Shown: positions 35,335 to 43,558, counted from the first letter of the stretch. The stretch: DNA of 64,000 bases from Methanomassiliicoccus sp. (GCA_012719175.1 JAAYAX010000008.1:1-64000); one strand, 5' to 3'. Notes: generated by a model not told the origin, from the letters alone. Numbers and translations: made by a program.

Positions 35335-35598
35335 TTAATCAGCGTTCTTGACACGATCTAGCCTCCTCTTTACAATAAACAGCCTTTCTGAAAGAAGAGG
35401 CGATAACTGGATCTCCTTCTTCTGGCTCGACGATTCGAGCTGAAGCTGTCCGAGTCTTGAATGAAAAGAATCCACGATGATCTGCAGCTCTAACGGACCA
35501 AGATGGATATCGGGATGTTCGTGGCATCTAAGATCTAATGAGAATGGGCAATCCTTTCCCGAAAGAATATTTTCATGAAGGTCATCTAGAAAGTGCAT
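35335..35598 (-). CDS. small uncharacterised protein between the micropeptide genes
   Basis: An 87-residue soluble protein (MHFLDDLHENILSGKDCPFSLDL onward), with a HEH segment, one or two Cys, and a charged helical C-terminus (LSPLLSERLFIVKRRLDRVKNAD). AAGAGGAT lies 2-3 bases before the ATG, rather close, and a TATA-like CTATAAAG is also near. It is antiparallel to its neighbours and AT-rich like the whole island. No family recognised; it may be a horizontally acquired gene or a chance frame. Confidence 0.45.
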   Translation of the reverse strand: MHFLDDLHENILSGKDCPFSLDLRCHEHPDIHLGPLELQIIVDSFHSRLGQLQLESSSQKKEIQLSPLLSERLFIVKRRLDRVKNAD

Positions 35599-35962
35599 CA
35601 ATCCTCTTTATAGAGATACATTATCTCGTTGGGGGGTTGTTCAAACTATCATTAGATGATGCACCATGAAGCCGCATCTGAGTTCCATTCAACGCAACTA
35701 GTGTCGGCAATCGAGCTATCTGAGAACAAAAAATATCATTAATGGTTATCTGTCAATACTTTCCGCTCGACCACTTATAGTGATAATGCATAACACGGTA
35801 ATTGTTTACATATAGTAATAATTATCATAATTTTTTAACATTTGATTAATCAAACAAATAATTATTTTATTATTATGTAATAAGATAATGATAAATACAC
35901 CTTATTGCCAATTAGAACAATAGCCCTTGGGGGGGTAATGAACCAAAGGGAGGTGATGACGG
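35599..35962 (+). promoter_or_regulatory. AT-rich intergenic region with promoter and leader of micropeptide B
   Basis: This 364-base stretch has no convincing gene. Its right end contains a TATA-like GATAAATAC (35890-35898), a run of seven G (35929-35935) and a leader, GAACCAAAGGGAGGTGA, that matches the leader of micropeptide A nearly base for base. The rest is strongly AT-rich (for example 35800-35890) and may hold factor sites or a DNA bend. Confidence 0.5.
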
Positions 35963-36049
35963 ATGGAATGGGTATATTTCACCGGATCAATTATATTCCT
36001 GGCAGCCACCTGGACCTACATGAAGTTCAGCAGCGGCAGGCGCCGGTAG
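35963..36049 (+). CDS. 28-residue membrane micropeptide B
   Basis: Paralogue of micropeptide A: MEWVYFTGSIIFLAATWTYM then KFSSGRRR. Positions VYFTGS, IFLAA, TYMK and SGRR are identical. Differences are conservative, and many codon third positions differ, which indicates selection on the peptide. It has a GGAGGTGA ribosome-binding site 6 bases upstream. A single membrane helix and an Arg-rich cytoplasmic tail are expected. Function is unknown; possibilities are a subunit of a membrane complex, a signalling peptide, or a type I toxin-like peptide. Confidence 0.75.
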   Translation: MEWVYFTGSIIFLAATWTYMKFSSGRRR

Positions 36050-36083
36050 GCGTGCAGTGTTGGCTTCCATACCAAACACGACC

Positions 36084-36103
36084 GAGGGCCTGCAAAGGCT
36101 CTC
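36084..36103 (+). other. GCAA-tetraloop RNA hairpin after micropeptide B
   Basis: GAGGGCCT (36084-36091) pairs with AGGCTCTC (36096-36103) around a GCAA loop. It begins 34 bases after the stop codon. Compared with the hairpin after micropeptide A, pair 2 changes G-C to A-U and pair 8 changes C-G to U-A (both sides substituted), pair 7 U-G to C-G, and the G-U at pair 4 is kept. Confidence 0.65.
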
Positions 36104-36198
36104 TACGCCCTCTATATTATTCTCTTCCTCACTTTTTTACTTGATCTCATATCCAAAGTAATCTACGCATGATCGCATCTGTCACGAGGTCACGGCTT

Positions 36199-37110
36199 TC
36201 AGGGCCGTGGAAGCAGCCCGCTCTGCTCAGCTATGGTGGGCACCATCTCCTCCCAGCCGATGGCCATTATGTGGACGCCGTGAACACCGGGGATGGTCCT
36301 GAGATGATCGATCGTCTCCACGCAGATCTTTATCCCTTCCTTCTTGGGATCGGACGCGGACTTCATCCTCTCCAGCACCTCATCGGGCACGCTCATGCCC
36401 GATACCTTGGTCTTCATGTAGCGCGCGGCATTGGCGGACTTCAGCGGCACCACTCCTGCCAGGATGTGCACCTGCTCGTCCAGCCTTCTGGCTCGAACAT
36501 CGGTCATGAAGCGCTCGAACCGTTCCAGGTCGAAGATGGCCTGGGTCTGAACAAAGTCCGCTCCGGCCTTGACCTTCTTGGCCAGGCGGGCCACACGGTA
36601 CTCGAAGGGGTCGGCGAAGGGGTTGGCGGCGGCCCCCAGGTAGACCTTGGGACGCTCCTCGATGGTATCTCCCCCCCATACCAATCCCTGGTCTCTCATC
36701 TGGCGGAAGACCATTAGCTGCTGAATGGGATCGATGTCGTATACGTTCCTTGCTTCCTTCTGGTTCCCGAATGTCTGATGGTCACCGGAGAGGCACAGAA
36801 CGTTCTTTATGCCCAGGGATGCCGCCCCCAGAAGGTCGGACTGCATGGCGATGCGGTTGCGGTCGCGGCATGTCATCTGCATCACCGGTTCGGCTCCCTC
36901 CTGCAGGCACGCGACGGAGGAGGCCATGGACGACAGTCGCACAATGGCTGTCTGGTTATCAGTGAGGTTGAAAGCCTCTGCGCATCCCATCAGCGCCCGG
37001 ACCTTCTTCCTCATGCCCTCAGTGCTGGTCGACTTCGGAGGGGCTATCTCCGCTGTCACGGCGAAGGTGCCGCTCTCCAGTACCCTCTCGAGATTGCTGC
37101 CAGACTTCAT
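36199..37110 (-). CDS. metF: 5,10-methylene-tetrahydrofolate reductase (MetF)
   Basis: Reduces methylene-H4F to methyl-H4F, the substrate of AcsE. It is a 303-residue TIM barrel with the MetF pattern: VTAEIAPPKSTSTEGM at the start, FNLTDNQTA, MTCRDRNRIAMQSDLLGA, VLCLSGDH, GADFVQTQAIFDLERF and AGVVPLKSANAARYM. FAD is expected as cofactor. It is the last gene of the hdrA-hdrA-mvhD-metV-metF operon and overlaps metV by 4 bases. Archaea normally use F420-dependent Mer with methanopterin here, so a folate enzyme is notable. Confidence 0.93.
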   Translation of the reverse strand: MKSGSNLERVLESGTFAVTAEIAPPKSTSTEGMRKKVRALMGCAEAFNLTDNQTAIVRLSSMASSVACLQEGAEPVMQMTCRDRNRIAMQSDLLGAASLGIKNVLCLSGDHQTFGNQKEARNVYDIDPIQQLMVFRQMRDQGLVWGGDTIEERPKVYLGAAANPFADPFEYRVARLAKKVKAGADFVQTQAIFDLERFERFMTDVRARRLDEQVHILAGVVPLKSANAARYMKTKVSGMSVPDEVLERMKSASDPKKEGIKICVETIDHLRTIPGVHGVHIMAIGWEEMVPTIAEQSGLLPRP

Positions 37111-37811
37111 GGCGATCCCTCCCTCGCCCTCATCTCCTCCTCGCCCTGAACGACCAAGGGGCGGACTATTCGCCTTGGCCCTCCGGAGCGGGATGGAAGC
37201 CAGTTCTTGGGGGGTATGTTCTCCTCCAGAAGGTCCAGGCGGCCCAGTCGCTGGAGGCTATGGAAGATGAGGTCCCAGGCGCAGGCGGTGTCCAGGTTCA
37301 CCTCGCACTTGCCGTTCTGGGAGCCACCGCAGGGGCCGTTCAGCATGGACTTGGAGCAGCGGGCCAGGGGGCAGATCCCCCCAGTGAGATGAAGTACGCA
37401 GTCGCCGCAGCCGGCACACTTTTCCAGGTAGATGCCCTGCTCCTCCAGAGCCCCCATGTTGGAAGTGTTGAGGCCCGGAACGACCATGGTCATGGGGTAC
37501 ATCTCCTGCACCACCTGCGCTCCCACCCCGCAGGCGAGGGAGAGTACGATCTCCTGGTCCTGCAGGTGAGGTGCCATCTCCTGCACCCACTCCTTCTCGC
37601 ACTGCCGCTCCAGTGTCATTTCGGTGACTTCGATGTGGCGCCCCTCTGCCGCTGCCTTGAGGCGAAGCGCCTCGGCGGTGGCGGCGACCTCCTTCTCTCC
37701 CCCCGCATGGCATATGGCCACGCATGAGCGGCATCCGGCGATCAGGACCTTGCTTCGTCCTTCCAGCATCCTCAATATCTGACCCAGGTCCTTTCTCTCG
37801 GCGATTATCAT
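37107..37811 (-). CDS. metV: MetV-type zinc/iron-sulfur partner of MetF
   Basis: A 234-residue protein of the methylene-tetrahydrofolate reductase C-terminal-like family, found next to metF in acetogens such as Moorella, where it is required for MetF activity. Cysteine motifs are plentiful: GCRSCVAICHAGG, SLACGVGAQ, EKCAGCGDCVLHLTGGICPLARCSKSMLNGPCGG. They point to zinc and an Fe-S cluster. Overlaps of 4 bases with both neighbours imply a single translation unit. It probably passes electrons from the HdrA/MvhD module to MetF. Confidence 0.88.
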   Translation of the reverse strand: MIIAERKDLGQILRMLEGRSKVLIAGCRSCVAICHAGGEKEVAATAEALRLKAAAEGRHIEVTEMTLERQCEKEWVQEMAPHLQDQEIVLSLACGVGAQVVQEMYPMTMVVPGLNTSNMGALEEQGIYLEKCAGCGDCVLHLTGGICPLARCSKSMLNGPCGGSQNGKCEVNLDTACAWDLIFHSLQRLGRLDLLEENIPPKNWLPSRSGGPRRIVRPLVVQGEEEMRAREGSP

Positions 37812-38212
37812 CGGTCCCCCTCCAGTATCCTGATTGGCCCCAGAGCTTGTGCCAGCTCCTTCGTCTCCTTTACCGCCTCCAGCCAGTATGAGTTCTGGTT
37901 CGAGGCCAGGTTGAACATGACGATCCTTCGAGGGTCCAGCCCCAGCTGTGAGAGCAGGGAGCGGGCCTCGTCCACCCTGCGCCGGGCATGGTAGTTGCCC
38001 GTCCTGTTCTTGCAGTTGCCTTCCAGGCAGGCGATGACCATCACTATCTGAGATCCAGTACGAAGCGCCCGGAGCATCATGACCTCGTCGATCCTTCCCG
38101 AACAGGGGATCTCCACCACGCTCACGCCCTCGGGCAGCTCCTCATCACCGTTCGGCTGCAGGGCCGTCCAGGCGTTCTGGCAGCAGAAGCAGGTTATATT
38201 CGACGTGTTCAT
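37808..38212 (-). CDS. mvhD: MvhD-type iron-sulfur electron carrier
   Basis: A 134-residue protein of the MvhD/FlpD family, which holds a [2Fe-2S] cluster and connects HdrA to hydrogenases, formate dehydrogenases or, in acetogens, MetVF. Cysteine pattern: ITCFCCQNAW at residues 7-15, VEIPCSGRID and ACLEGNCKNRTG. The tail matches the family (NLASNQNSYWLEAVKETKEL). It lies between the HdrA-like genes and metV, with ATGA overlaps on both sides. Confidence 0.9.
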   Translation of the reverse strand: MNTSNITCFCCQNAWTALQPNGDEELPEGVSVVEIPCSGRIDEVMMLRALRTGSQIVMVIACLEGNCKNRTGNYHARRRVDEARSLLSQLGLDPRRIVMFNLASNQNSYWLEAVKETKELAQALGPIRILEGDR

Positions 38213-39291
38213 TCCCCTCCCTCCCTTTGATGGGTACTTAACCCCATGGTTTTGTCCTCAGGTAGTGAGAGGGCCCTGCTGGGGCATCCCCCCACGCACA
38301 CTCCGCAGGCCTGGCACAGGATGCTGTCGATGACCGCCTTCCCCTCGTCTCCGGGCCGGGCGGCGAGGAAGGGGCAGATGCGTGCACAGGTGAGGCAGGC
38401 GGAGCACTTGTCCCGGTCGACCACCGCCACCAATCTCGTCGGGGGGTTCAATGCCAGGGTGACCGCCCGAGCGGCCGCGGCTCTCGCCCTGATCCTGGTC
38501 TCACCCTCCAGCAGCCCGCCTTCTGATGAGGAGCAAATGAACACTCCCTCCTTCATAGTAGATACCGGACCCATGCTCACATGACCCACGGTGACTCCGT
38601 AAGATGTTGATCGGGGCCTGATATGGTCCACCTTATCAGGAACGCCGTCCAAGACCACAAGGTGGGGATTGATGTTCATGGGCACTTCCGAGGGCACGTC
38701 CAGTGCGCTGACGGTCAGAGGATCGGTGGTGATGGTGACAGGGGCATTAGTGCGAACGAAGGTGGCGCCCGCGGCCTGGGCGTCCGCGTACGATAGCTCA
38801 TCCTCCCCGTATGCCAACATCTCCTCGGAAAACAGCCAGACCCTTGGATGCGCAGGCTGAGCACAGGCCTTGATCGCAAGCTCGACAGCCTTGGCGAACG
38901 AGGACCGATCGGCCTCCGGGCCCAGGACTATGGCGAGGCTTTCGACCTCATCCGGTAGCCCATCACAGCAGGCCTGGTGAAGCGTCATGACGTCAGCCTC
39001 ACCAGACGAGATTGGCGGCAGGGGCTCGCTGGCCATGACCACCGCAGAGCAGTGGACCTCAGTGATCTTTTCTGAGCTGACAAGAACGGCGCGGAAATTT
39101 CCCGGACCTCCGTCAAGACGCAACAGCTCGTGGTCTGAGAGCACATCAATACTGAGCAGCTCCTCGGACAGACCGGCACACTGACCCTTAGGTCTCGCCA
39201 GAACCGCCCGCACGCCCTGGTCCCGTACCTCCGTGGCCGCATCCACAGCGGCCTTCCCGGGTCCGATAATCAATATCGTGGGGGCGCTCAA
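38209..39291 (-). CDS. HdrA-like protein, C-terminal half with two [4Fe-4S] clusters
   Basis: A 360-residue protein that completes a split HdrA. It has an N-terminal nucleotide-binding-like segment (TILIIGPGKAAVDAATEV). The second half has a conserved HdrA stretch (YGVTVGHVSMGPVSTMKEGVFICSSSEGG) and two ferredoxin motifs near the C-terminus (CSACLTCARICPF and CQACGVCVGGCPSRAL). The TTG start overlaps the TGA stop of the N-terminal-half gene as TTGA, with GGAGG 7 bases upstream; an in-frame upstream extension would lie inside that gene. It should pass electrons between the flavin subunit and MvhD or MetV. Confidence 0.8.
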   Translation of the reverse strand: MSAPTILIIGPGKAAVDAATEVRDQGVRAVLARPKGQCAGLSEELLSIDVLSDHELLRLDGGPGNFRAVLVSSEKITEVHCSAVVMASEPLPPISSGEADVMTLHQACCDGLPDEVESLAIVLGPEADRSSFAKAVELAIKACAQPAHPRVWLFSEEMLAYGEDELSYADAQAAGATFVRTNAPVTITTDPLTVSALDVPSEVPMNINPHLVVLDGVPDKVDHIRPRSTSYGVTVGHVSMGPVSTMKEGVFICSSSEGGLLEGETRIRARAAAARAVTLALNPPTRLVAVVDRDKCSACLTCARICPFLAARPGDEGKAVIDSILCQACGVCVGGCPSRALSLPEDKTMGLSTHQREGGE

Positions 39292-40304
39292 TCCTCCGCC
39301 TCCAGCAGTCTGGCGGCCATCCCCGCCGCGGCCGTCCCTTCCTCCACGCTCTCCCGGAGGTCCTTCGGACCGCCGCTGGTGCCGGCGATGATGACCCCCT
39401 GTCGGTCTGATCGCAGGTAGCCTAGGGCGTCCAGCTCTATCCCGAAGAGCTCTGCGAGGCGAGAGTTGGCGGAGCATGGGACCATGCCCACGGACAGCAT
39501 CACGATGTCGAAGCTCTCTTCCTCTATGCTCTCCCCCGGAGCGGCGTAGCGGAGCGTGGGCCTCCCCCCGGGGATCACCTCGGCCGGCCGGGAACGCACC
39601 AGGTGGACACTGCTGTCTGCGGCGGACCAGGCCTCGAGGGCCTTCCCAGAATCCTCCAGCGGGCGCCAGTCCATGAAGAAAAAGGTCAGCTTGAGGTCGG
39701 GATGCAGATGCCGCAGCCGCAGCCCCAGCTTGTAAGCGTACTTGCAGCATGCCTTAGAGCAGTATGGTACGCCGCGTTTGACATCGCGCGAGCCAACGCA
39801 CTGGACGATGGCCATCTCCTGAGGGGGCCTGCCGGTCGAAGGCACCATGAGCCGATTACATGTGGCCAGAGCTCGCTCCACGTCCAGCGAGGAAAGGACG
39901 TCAGGGCATTCCTGACTATGGAGCCGGGGGTCCGCGCCGGGATCGAAGGGGGTGCAGCCAGTGGCCAGGATCAACGCCCCGGCCTCCAGCATCGTCCTTC
40001 CCTCAGGCGTGCATACCCTTACAGCTGCACCAGATGGCGTCCAACTGACCTCCTCGACCTCAGCCCCCAGCATGATGCGGACCCTATCGCTCCGAGAGGC
40101 CTCACGGCGAAGGTCATAAGGGTAGCAGGCATCGCAACGCACACAGGCTGGAGAGCCTTTGCACGCAAGCTCAAGAGATCTCCCTCCAAGGGCCGGAGAC
40201 CGCTCCACGATGGTCGAGGCCAAGCCCCGGCGTGATAGCTCCACGGCAGCCGCCAGTCCGGCCGCCCCCCCTCCCACGATAACCACTTGCTTGATCGGAA
40301 CCAC
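39288..40304 (-). CDS. hdrA: HdrA-like flavoprotein, N-terminal half
   Basis: A 338-residue FAD protein equal to the flavin part of heterodisulfide reductase subunit A. It has a Rossmann fingerprint VVIVGGGAAGLAAAVEL, the HdrA cluster CKGSPACVRCDACYPYDL, the AVLILATG-type second FAD loop (ALILATGCTPFDP) and the diagnostic VQCVGSRDVKRGVPYCSKACCKYA. HdrA flavin is the site of electron bifurcation in methanogens. Normal HdrA is one 650-residue chain; here the ferredoxin part is a separate gene. No hdrB or hdrC follow. The start is GTG; a TATA-like CTTAAATATGG lies about 35 bases upstream. Confidence 0.85.
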   Translation of the reverse strand: MVPIKQVVIVGGGAAGLAAAVELSRRGLASTIVERSPALGGRSLELACKGSPACVRCDACYPYDLRREASRSDRVRIMLGAEVEEVSWTPSGAAVRVCTPEGRTMLEAGALILATGCTPFDPGADPRLHSQECPDVLSSLDVERALATCNRLMVPSTGRPPQEMAIVQCVGSRDVKRGVPYCSKACCKYAYKLGLRLRHLHPDLKLTFFFMDWRPLEDSGKALEAWSAADSSVHLVRSRPAEVIPGGRPTLRYAAPGESIEEESFDIVMLSVGMVPCSANSRLAELFGIELDALGYLRSDRQGVIIAGTSGGPKDLRESVEEGTAAAGMAARLLEAED

Positions 40305-40397
40305 CCTCAGGGACCAACGTTCCTAATGTTTTACCATATTTAAGTGTTGGCGGGTGTATGGCCCAAGGCGTTTATACATCAGGACTTATGACTAAGC

Positions 40398-41216
40398 ATG
40401 CGCTGCGCGGCCTTCACAGTGGACGTGGACCGGGATGTGAACGAGCCTCGGGAGGGTGCGGTGGAGGCAGCGTGCAGGGGCAGCCCGGTGCCACGGTACT
40501 CCTCCACCCGGGAGGGCTTGGAGATTATCGTGGACATGCTCGACGAACTAGGTGTGAAGGGCACCTTCTTCATGGAAGGGGAGGCCGCAGAGGTCCTATC
40601 CACGGACATTGACCTGCGGAACCTTCTGAACGGACACGAGGTCGCGGCCCACGGATATGCGCATGAGGACCTCACCGGCGAGAGCACCGGGATCATCCCC
40701 TCGGAAGAATGGCTGGACGCCATCATCGGCCGCTCCCTGGCAGTGATCGAGGATGTGACCGGGGTCCGCCCCCAGGGGTTCCGGGCCCCTTACCAGCACA
40801 TCAATGAGCAGGTGGTAGCGGTCCTGCAGCGCCGGGGCCTGATGTACGACTCGACCCTGTTCGCGGAGATGCCCTCCGGCCTCCATCCCTACCTGCTGCC
40901 TTCTGGGCTCATAGAGGTCCCACTGGCCCAGGGCAGGGATGCCACGGGCAGGCGCATGCAATCGTATCTGTGGCCGCTGCACGAGGGCAGGAGGGAGGTC
41001 AACGACTACCTCCAGCTCATCGACGGGCACGAGGACGGTCTCTTCGTTCTGGCGGACCATAGCTGGCATATTGTGGAATCGCTGAGCGGAGTGAGGTCGC
41101 CCCAACGGGCTGAGACGGAGATAGGCAAGGTGCGGCACATACTCCAGGGTACTCTGGACCGGGGGGTAGAGATCGTGACCCTGAGCAATTATATTCGGAT
41201 GGAGGGAATGCTATGA
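40398..41216 (+). CDS. polysaccharide deacetylase (NodB-like)
   Basis: A 272-residue carbohydrate esterase 4 (NodB homology) protein. The catalytic and metal residues are visible: FTVDVDRDVN (Asp base and ligand), GTFFMEGE, HEVAAHGYAHEDL (two metal His), GFRAPYQHIN and ADHSWHI. There is no signal peptide, so it acts on a cytoplasmic substrate or a nucleotide-linked sugar. TTTATACA lies 20-25 bases upstream of the ATG, suggesting a leaderless message. It overlaps the DUF3786 gene by 4 bases (ATGA). Confidence 0.88.
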   Translation: MRCAAFTVDVDRDVNEPREGAVEAACRGSPVPRYSSTREGLEIIVDMLDELGVKGTFFMEGEAAEVLSTDIDLRNLLNGHEVAAHGYAHEDLTGESTGIIPSEEWLDAIIGRSLAVIEDVTGVRPQGFRAPYQHINEQVVAVLQRRGLMYDSTLFAEMPSGLHPYLLPSGLIEVPLAQGRDATGRRMQSYLWPLHEGRREVNDYLQLIDGHEDGLFVLADHSWHIVESLSGVRSPQRAETEIGKVRHILQGTLDRGVEIVTLSNYIRMEGML

Positions 41217-41875
41217 ACAACGAGGAGTGGTGTCCGGGGATCAAGGAAGAGGTCTACGAGGGTGCGCTGGGGGAGGCCTGGGAAATGCTCAACAACAAGG
41301 ACCTGAGAACAGTTGCCGAACGGTCTGGAGCGACCCTCCGCGACCGGAGGTTGTACCTGCCCACCTTTGGCAGGGAGTGCATCATCGATCCAGTTTGCCG
41401 CTCCATAACCATGGGGGGCAAAGAGGTCAAGCAGCTGGGCGCCATCCTGGTGCTCCACTACCTGGCCAACGCCCTCAATGTTCAACCCTCGGGGAGGACC
41501 GTCCCTTATCGTCAGCTACCGGGTGGGAACCTCCACTACCTGTCTTTCCGAAGCCGGGTGACGGAGGTCATCGGGAGCATGTTCCGTGAGAACCCCAAGC
41601 TGCTCCTGGGCGCGGTGAAGTTGCTGGGGGCCAAGAAGAGGGAGTTTGGTATCACTTCCGTCACCATTCCCGTGTTCCCCATGCTTCCGGTCACGGTGAT
41701 CCTGTGGAGCGGTGAGGACAAGGTCAGGGGCAGCGCCAACCTGCTCTTCGACGATACTGCCTCCCAGATCATGAGCACCGAGGACCTGGCCGCAGTGGGC
41801 TCGTTCGTGGTGACTCAGCTCCTCAAGGTCAAGGCACATATGCTGAAGGACATACGTTCCGTCAACACTCTGTGA
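41213..41875 (+). CDS. DUF3786-type protein
   Basis: A 220-residue soluble protein that looks like a DUF3786 member (ALGEAWEMLNNKDLRTVAERSGA, VPYRQLPGGNLHYLSFRSRV, ITIPVFPMLPVTVILWSGEDKVRGSANLLFDDTASQIMSTEDLAA). It has Cys in GRECIIDPVC. Function is unknown; I recall this family as common among anaerobes with corrinoid and folate C1 metabolism, but that is memory, not a search. It is convergent with fhs with no base between them and translationally coupled to the deacetylase. Confidence 0.7.
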   Translation: MNNEEWCPGIKEEVYEGALGEAWEMLNNKDLRTVAERSGATLRDRRLYLPTFGRECIIDPVCRSITMGGKEVKQLGAILVLHYLANALNVQPSGRTVPYRQLPGGNLHYLSFRSRVTEVIGSMFRENPKLLLGAVKLLGAKKREFGITSVTIPVFPMLPVTVILWSGEDKVRGSANLLFDDTASQIMSTEDLAAVGSFVVTQLLKVKAHMLKDIRSVNTL

Positions 41876-43558
41876 TCAGCTCAGGCCGATGAACCTTCCC
41901 TCATTGGTATAGTCCATCCTCTCGGCCGAGGGCTCTGACGGCAGTCCTGGTATAAGCATGATCTCACCACACAAGGGGATGATGAAACCCGCTCCGGCGG
42001 AGACCAGGACCTCCTTGACGTTGAGCGTCCAGTTGCGCGGGGCGCCCTTGAGCTTGGGGTCGTCGGTTATGGACAGCTGGGTCTTGGCCATGCATACCGG
42101 GAGGTTGTCGTTTCCGGCCAGCTCGATGGCCCGGATGTCCCTCTCCGCGGTGCCGATGTACCGGACATCCCTGGCCCCATAGATCTCGGTGGCGATGATG
42201 CGGATCTTATCCTTGATGGTGAGCCCGACGTCATACAGAAAGTGGAAGTCGCTGGGTTCGTTCCTGAGCACTTCCATGACCTTCTCTGCGAGCTCCCTCC
42301 CTCCCTCTCCGCCATGAGAGTACACATCGGAGAGGGCGCAGGGGATGTCGGCCCGGGCGCAGTGCTCCATCACGGCCTGTATCTCCTCCGGATAATCGCC
42401 CTTGAAGTGGTTGAGGGCCACGACCACCGGCACCCCGAAGCTGCGCACGTTCTGGATGTGCTTGTCGAGGTTGGCGAAGCCCTTTCTCAGTGCTCCCAGG
42501 TCGGCCTCCTCGCAGGTCAGAGCGTCCGCCAGGCAGGCCCCACCATGCATCTTCAAGGCCCGCACCGAGGCCACAATGACCGCGCAGTCCGGTCTTAGGC
42601 CCCCTTCGCGGCACACGATATCGAAGAACTTCTCGGCCCCCAGGTCCGAGGCGAAACCGCTCTCGGTGATCACCACATCGGCCATCTTGAGAGCGTACTT
42701 AGTGGCCAGGAGGCTGTTGTTTCCATGAGCTACATTGGCGAAAGGGAATCCGTGTACGAAGACGGGCTGACCCTCCAAGGTCTGCACCAGGTTAGGCTTG
42801 ATGGCGTTCTTGAGCAGCATGACCATAGCCCCGACGCAGCTCATTTGCCCTGCCAATACTGGATTGCCCATGATGTCATAGGCCACGACGATCTTTTCCA
42901 GACGGCTGCGCAGGTCCTCGACGGACGTGGTCAACGCCAGTATTGCGCTGATCTCGGAGGCGGCGGTGATGATGAAGCCGCTCTCATGAGGGGTGCCCCC
43001 CACGGTCCTCCCTCCCAGCCCTACCACGATGTCGCGAAGTTCGCGACAGTTCATGTCGATGGCTTTCTTCCATACGATCCTTGTCGGGTCGATCTTAAGC
43101 TCGTTGCCCTTCGAGAGATGGTTCTCCACCATCGCGGAGAGCAGGTTGTGGGCCGAGGTCACCGCGTGGATGTCCCCGGTGAAATGAAGGTCGATCTCCC
43201 ACATGGGATACACCTGGGAGCGCCCCCCTCCCGTGGCCCCGCCCTTCAGACCGAAGACCGGCCCCATAGATGGCTCGCGCAACGCGCCCATGACCTTGAC
43301 ACCGATCTTGCCGAGGGCCTGCATGAGCCCGATCGATGTCACAGTCTTTCCCTCTCCCGCCTTCGTGGGAGTTATGGCCGTGACCAGGACCAGTTTGCCA
43401 TCCTCCCTGCCCTCCCGTCGGCGGAGGACCTCCAGGGGGATCTTGGCCATATAACGGCCGTGCGGCTCCAGATCATCCTGGGACAGCCCCACCTTGGTAG
43501 CGATCTCCCCTATGGGCTGCATTATGGCATCCTGAGCGATCTCGATGTCGGCCTTCAT
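41876..43558 (-). CDS. fhs: formate-tetrahydrofolate ligase
   Basis: Activates formate with ATP to 10-formyl-tetrahydrofolate, the first step of the folate methyl branch. The 560-residue length and motifs fit: P-loop ITPTKAGEGKTVTSIGL, REPSMGPVFGLKGGATGGGRSQVYPMWEIDLHFTGDIHA, FVHGFPFANVAHGNNS and LNHFKGD. There is no frameshift and the start ATG is preceded by GGAGG. FolD lies about 750 bases away in the opposite direction and metF about 5 kb away. The product also feeds PurH. Confidence 0.95.
   Translation of the reverse strand: MKADIEIAQDAIMQPIGEIATKVGLSQDDLEPHGRYMAKIPLEVLRRREGREDGKLVLVTAITPTKAGEGKTVTSIGLMQALGKIGVKVMGALREPSMGPVFGLKGGATGGGRSQVYPMWEIDLHFTGDIHAVTSAHNLLSAMVENHLSKGNELKIDPTRIVWKKAIDMNCRELRDIVVGLGGRTVGGTPHESGFIITAASEISAILALTTSVEDLRSRLEKIVVAYDIMGNPVLAGQMSCVGAMVMLLKNAIKPNLVQTLEGQPVFVHGFPFANVAHGNNSLLATKYALKMADVVITESGFASDLGAEKFFDIVCREGGLRPDCAVIVASVRALKMHGGACLADALTCEEADLGALRKGFANLDKHIQNVRSFGVPVVVALNHFKGDYPEEIQAVMEHCARADIPCALSDVYSHGGEGGRELAEKVMEVLRNEPSDFHFLYDVGLTIKDKIRIIATEIYGARDVRYIGTAERDIRAIELAGNDNLPVCMAKTQLSITDDPKLKGAPRNWTLNVKEVLVSAGAGFIIPLCGEIMLIPGLPSEPSAERMDYTNEGRFIGLS

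Noticed and set aside
35905-36144. 79-residue frame overlapping micropeptide B
   Set aside because: It is in another frame of the same DNA; the 28-residue frame has the better ribosome-binding site and a paralogue with conserved protein sequence, while this frame is interrupted in the paralogous copy.
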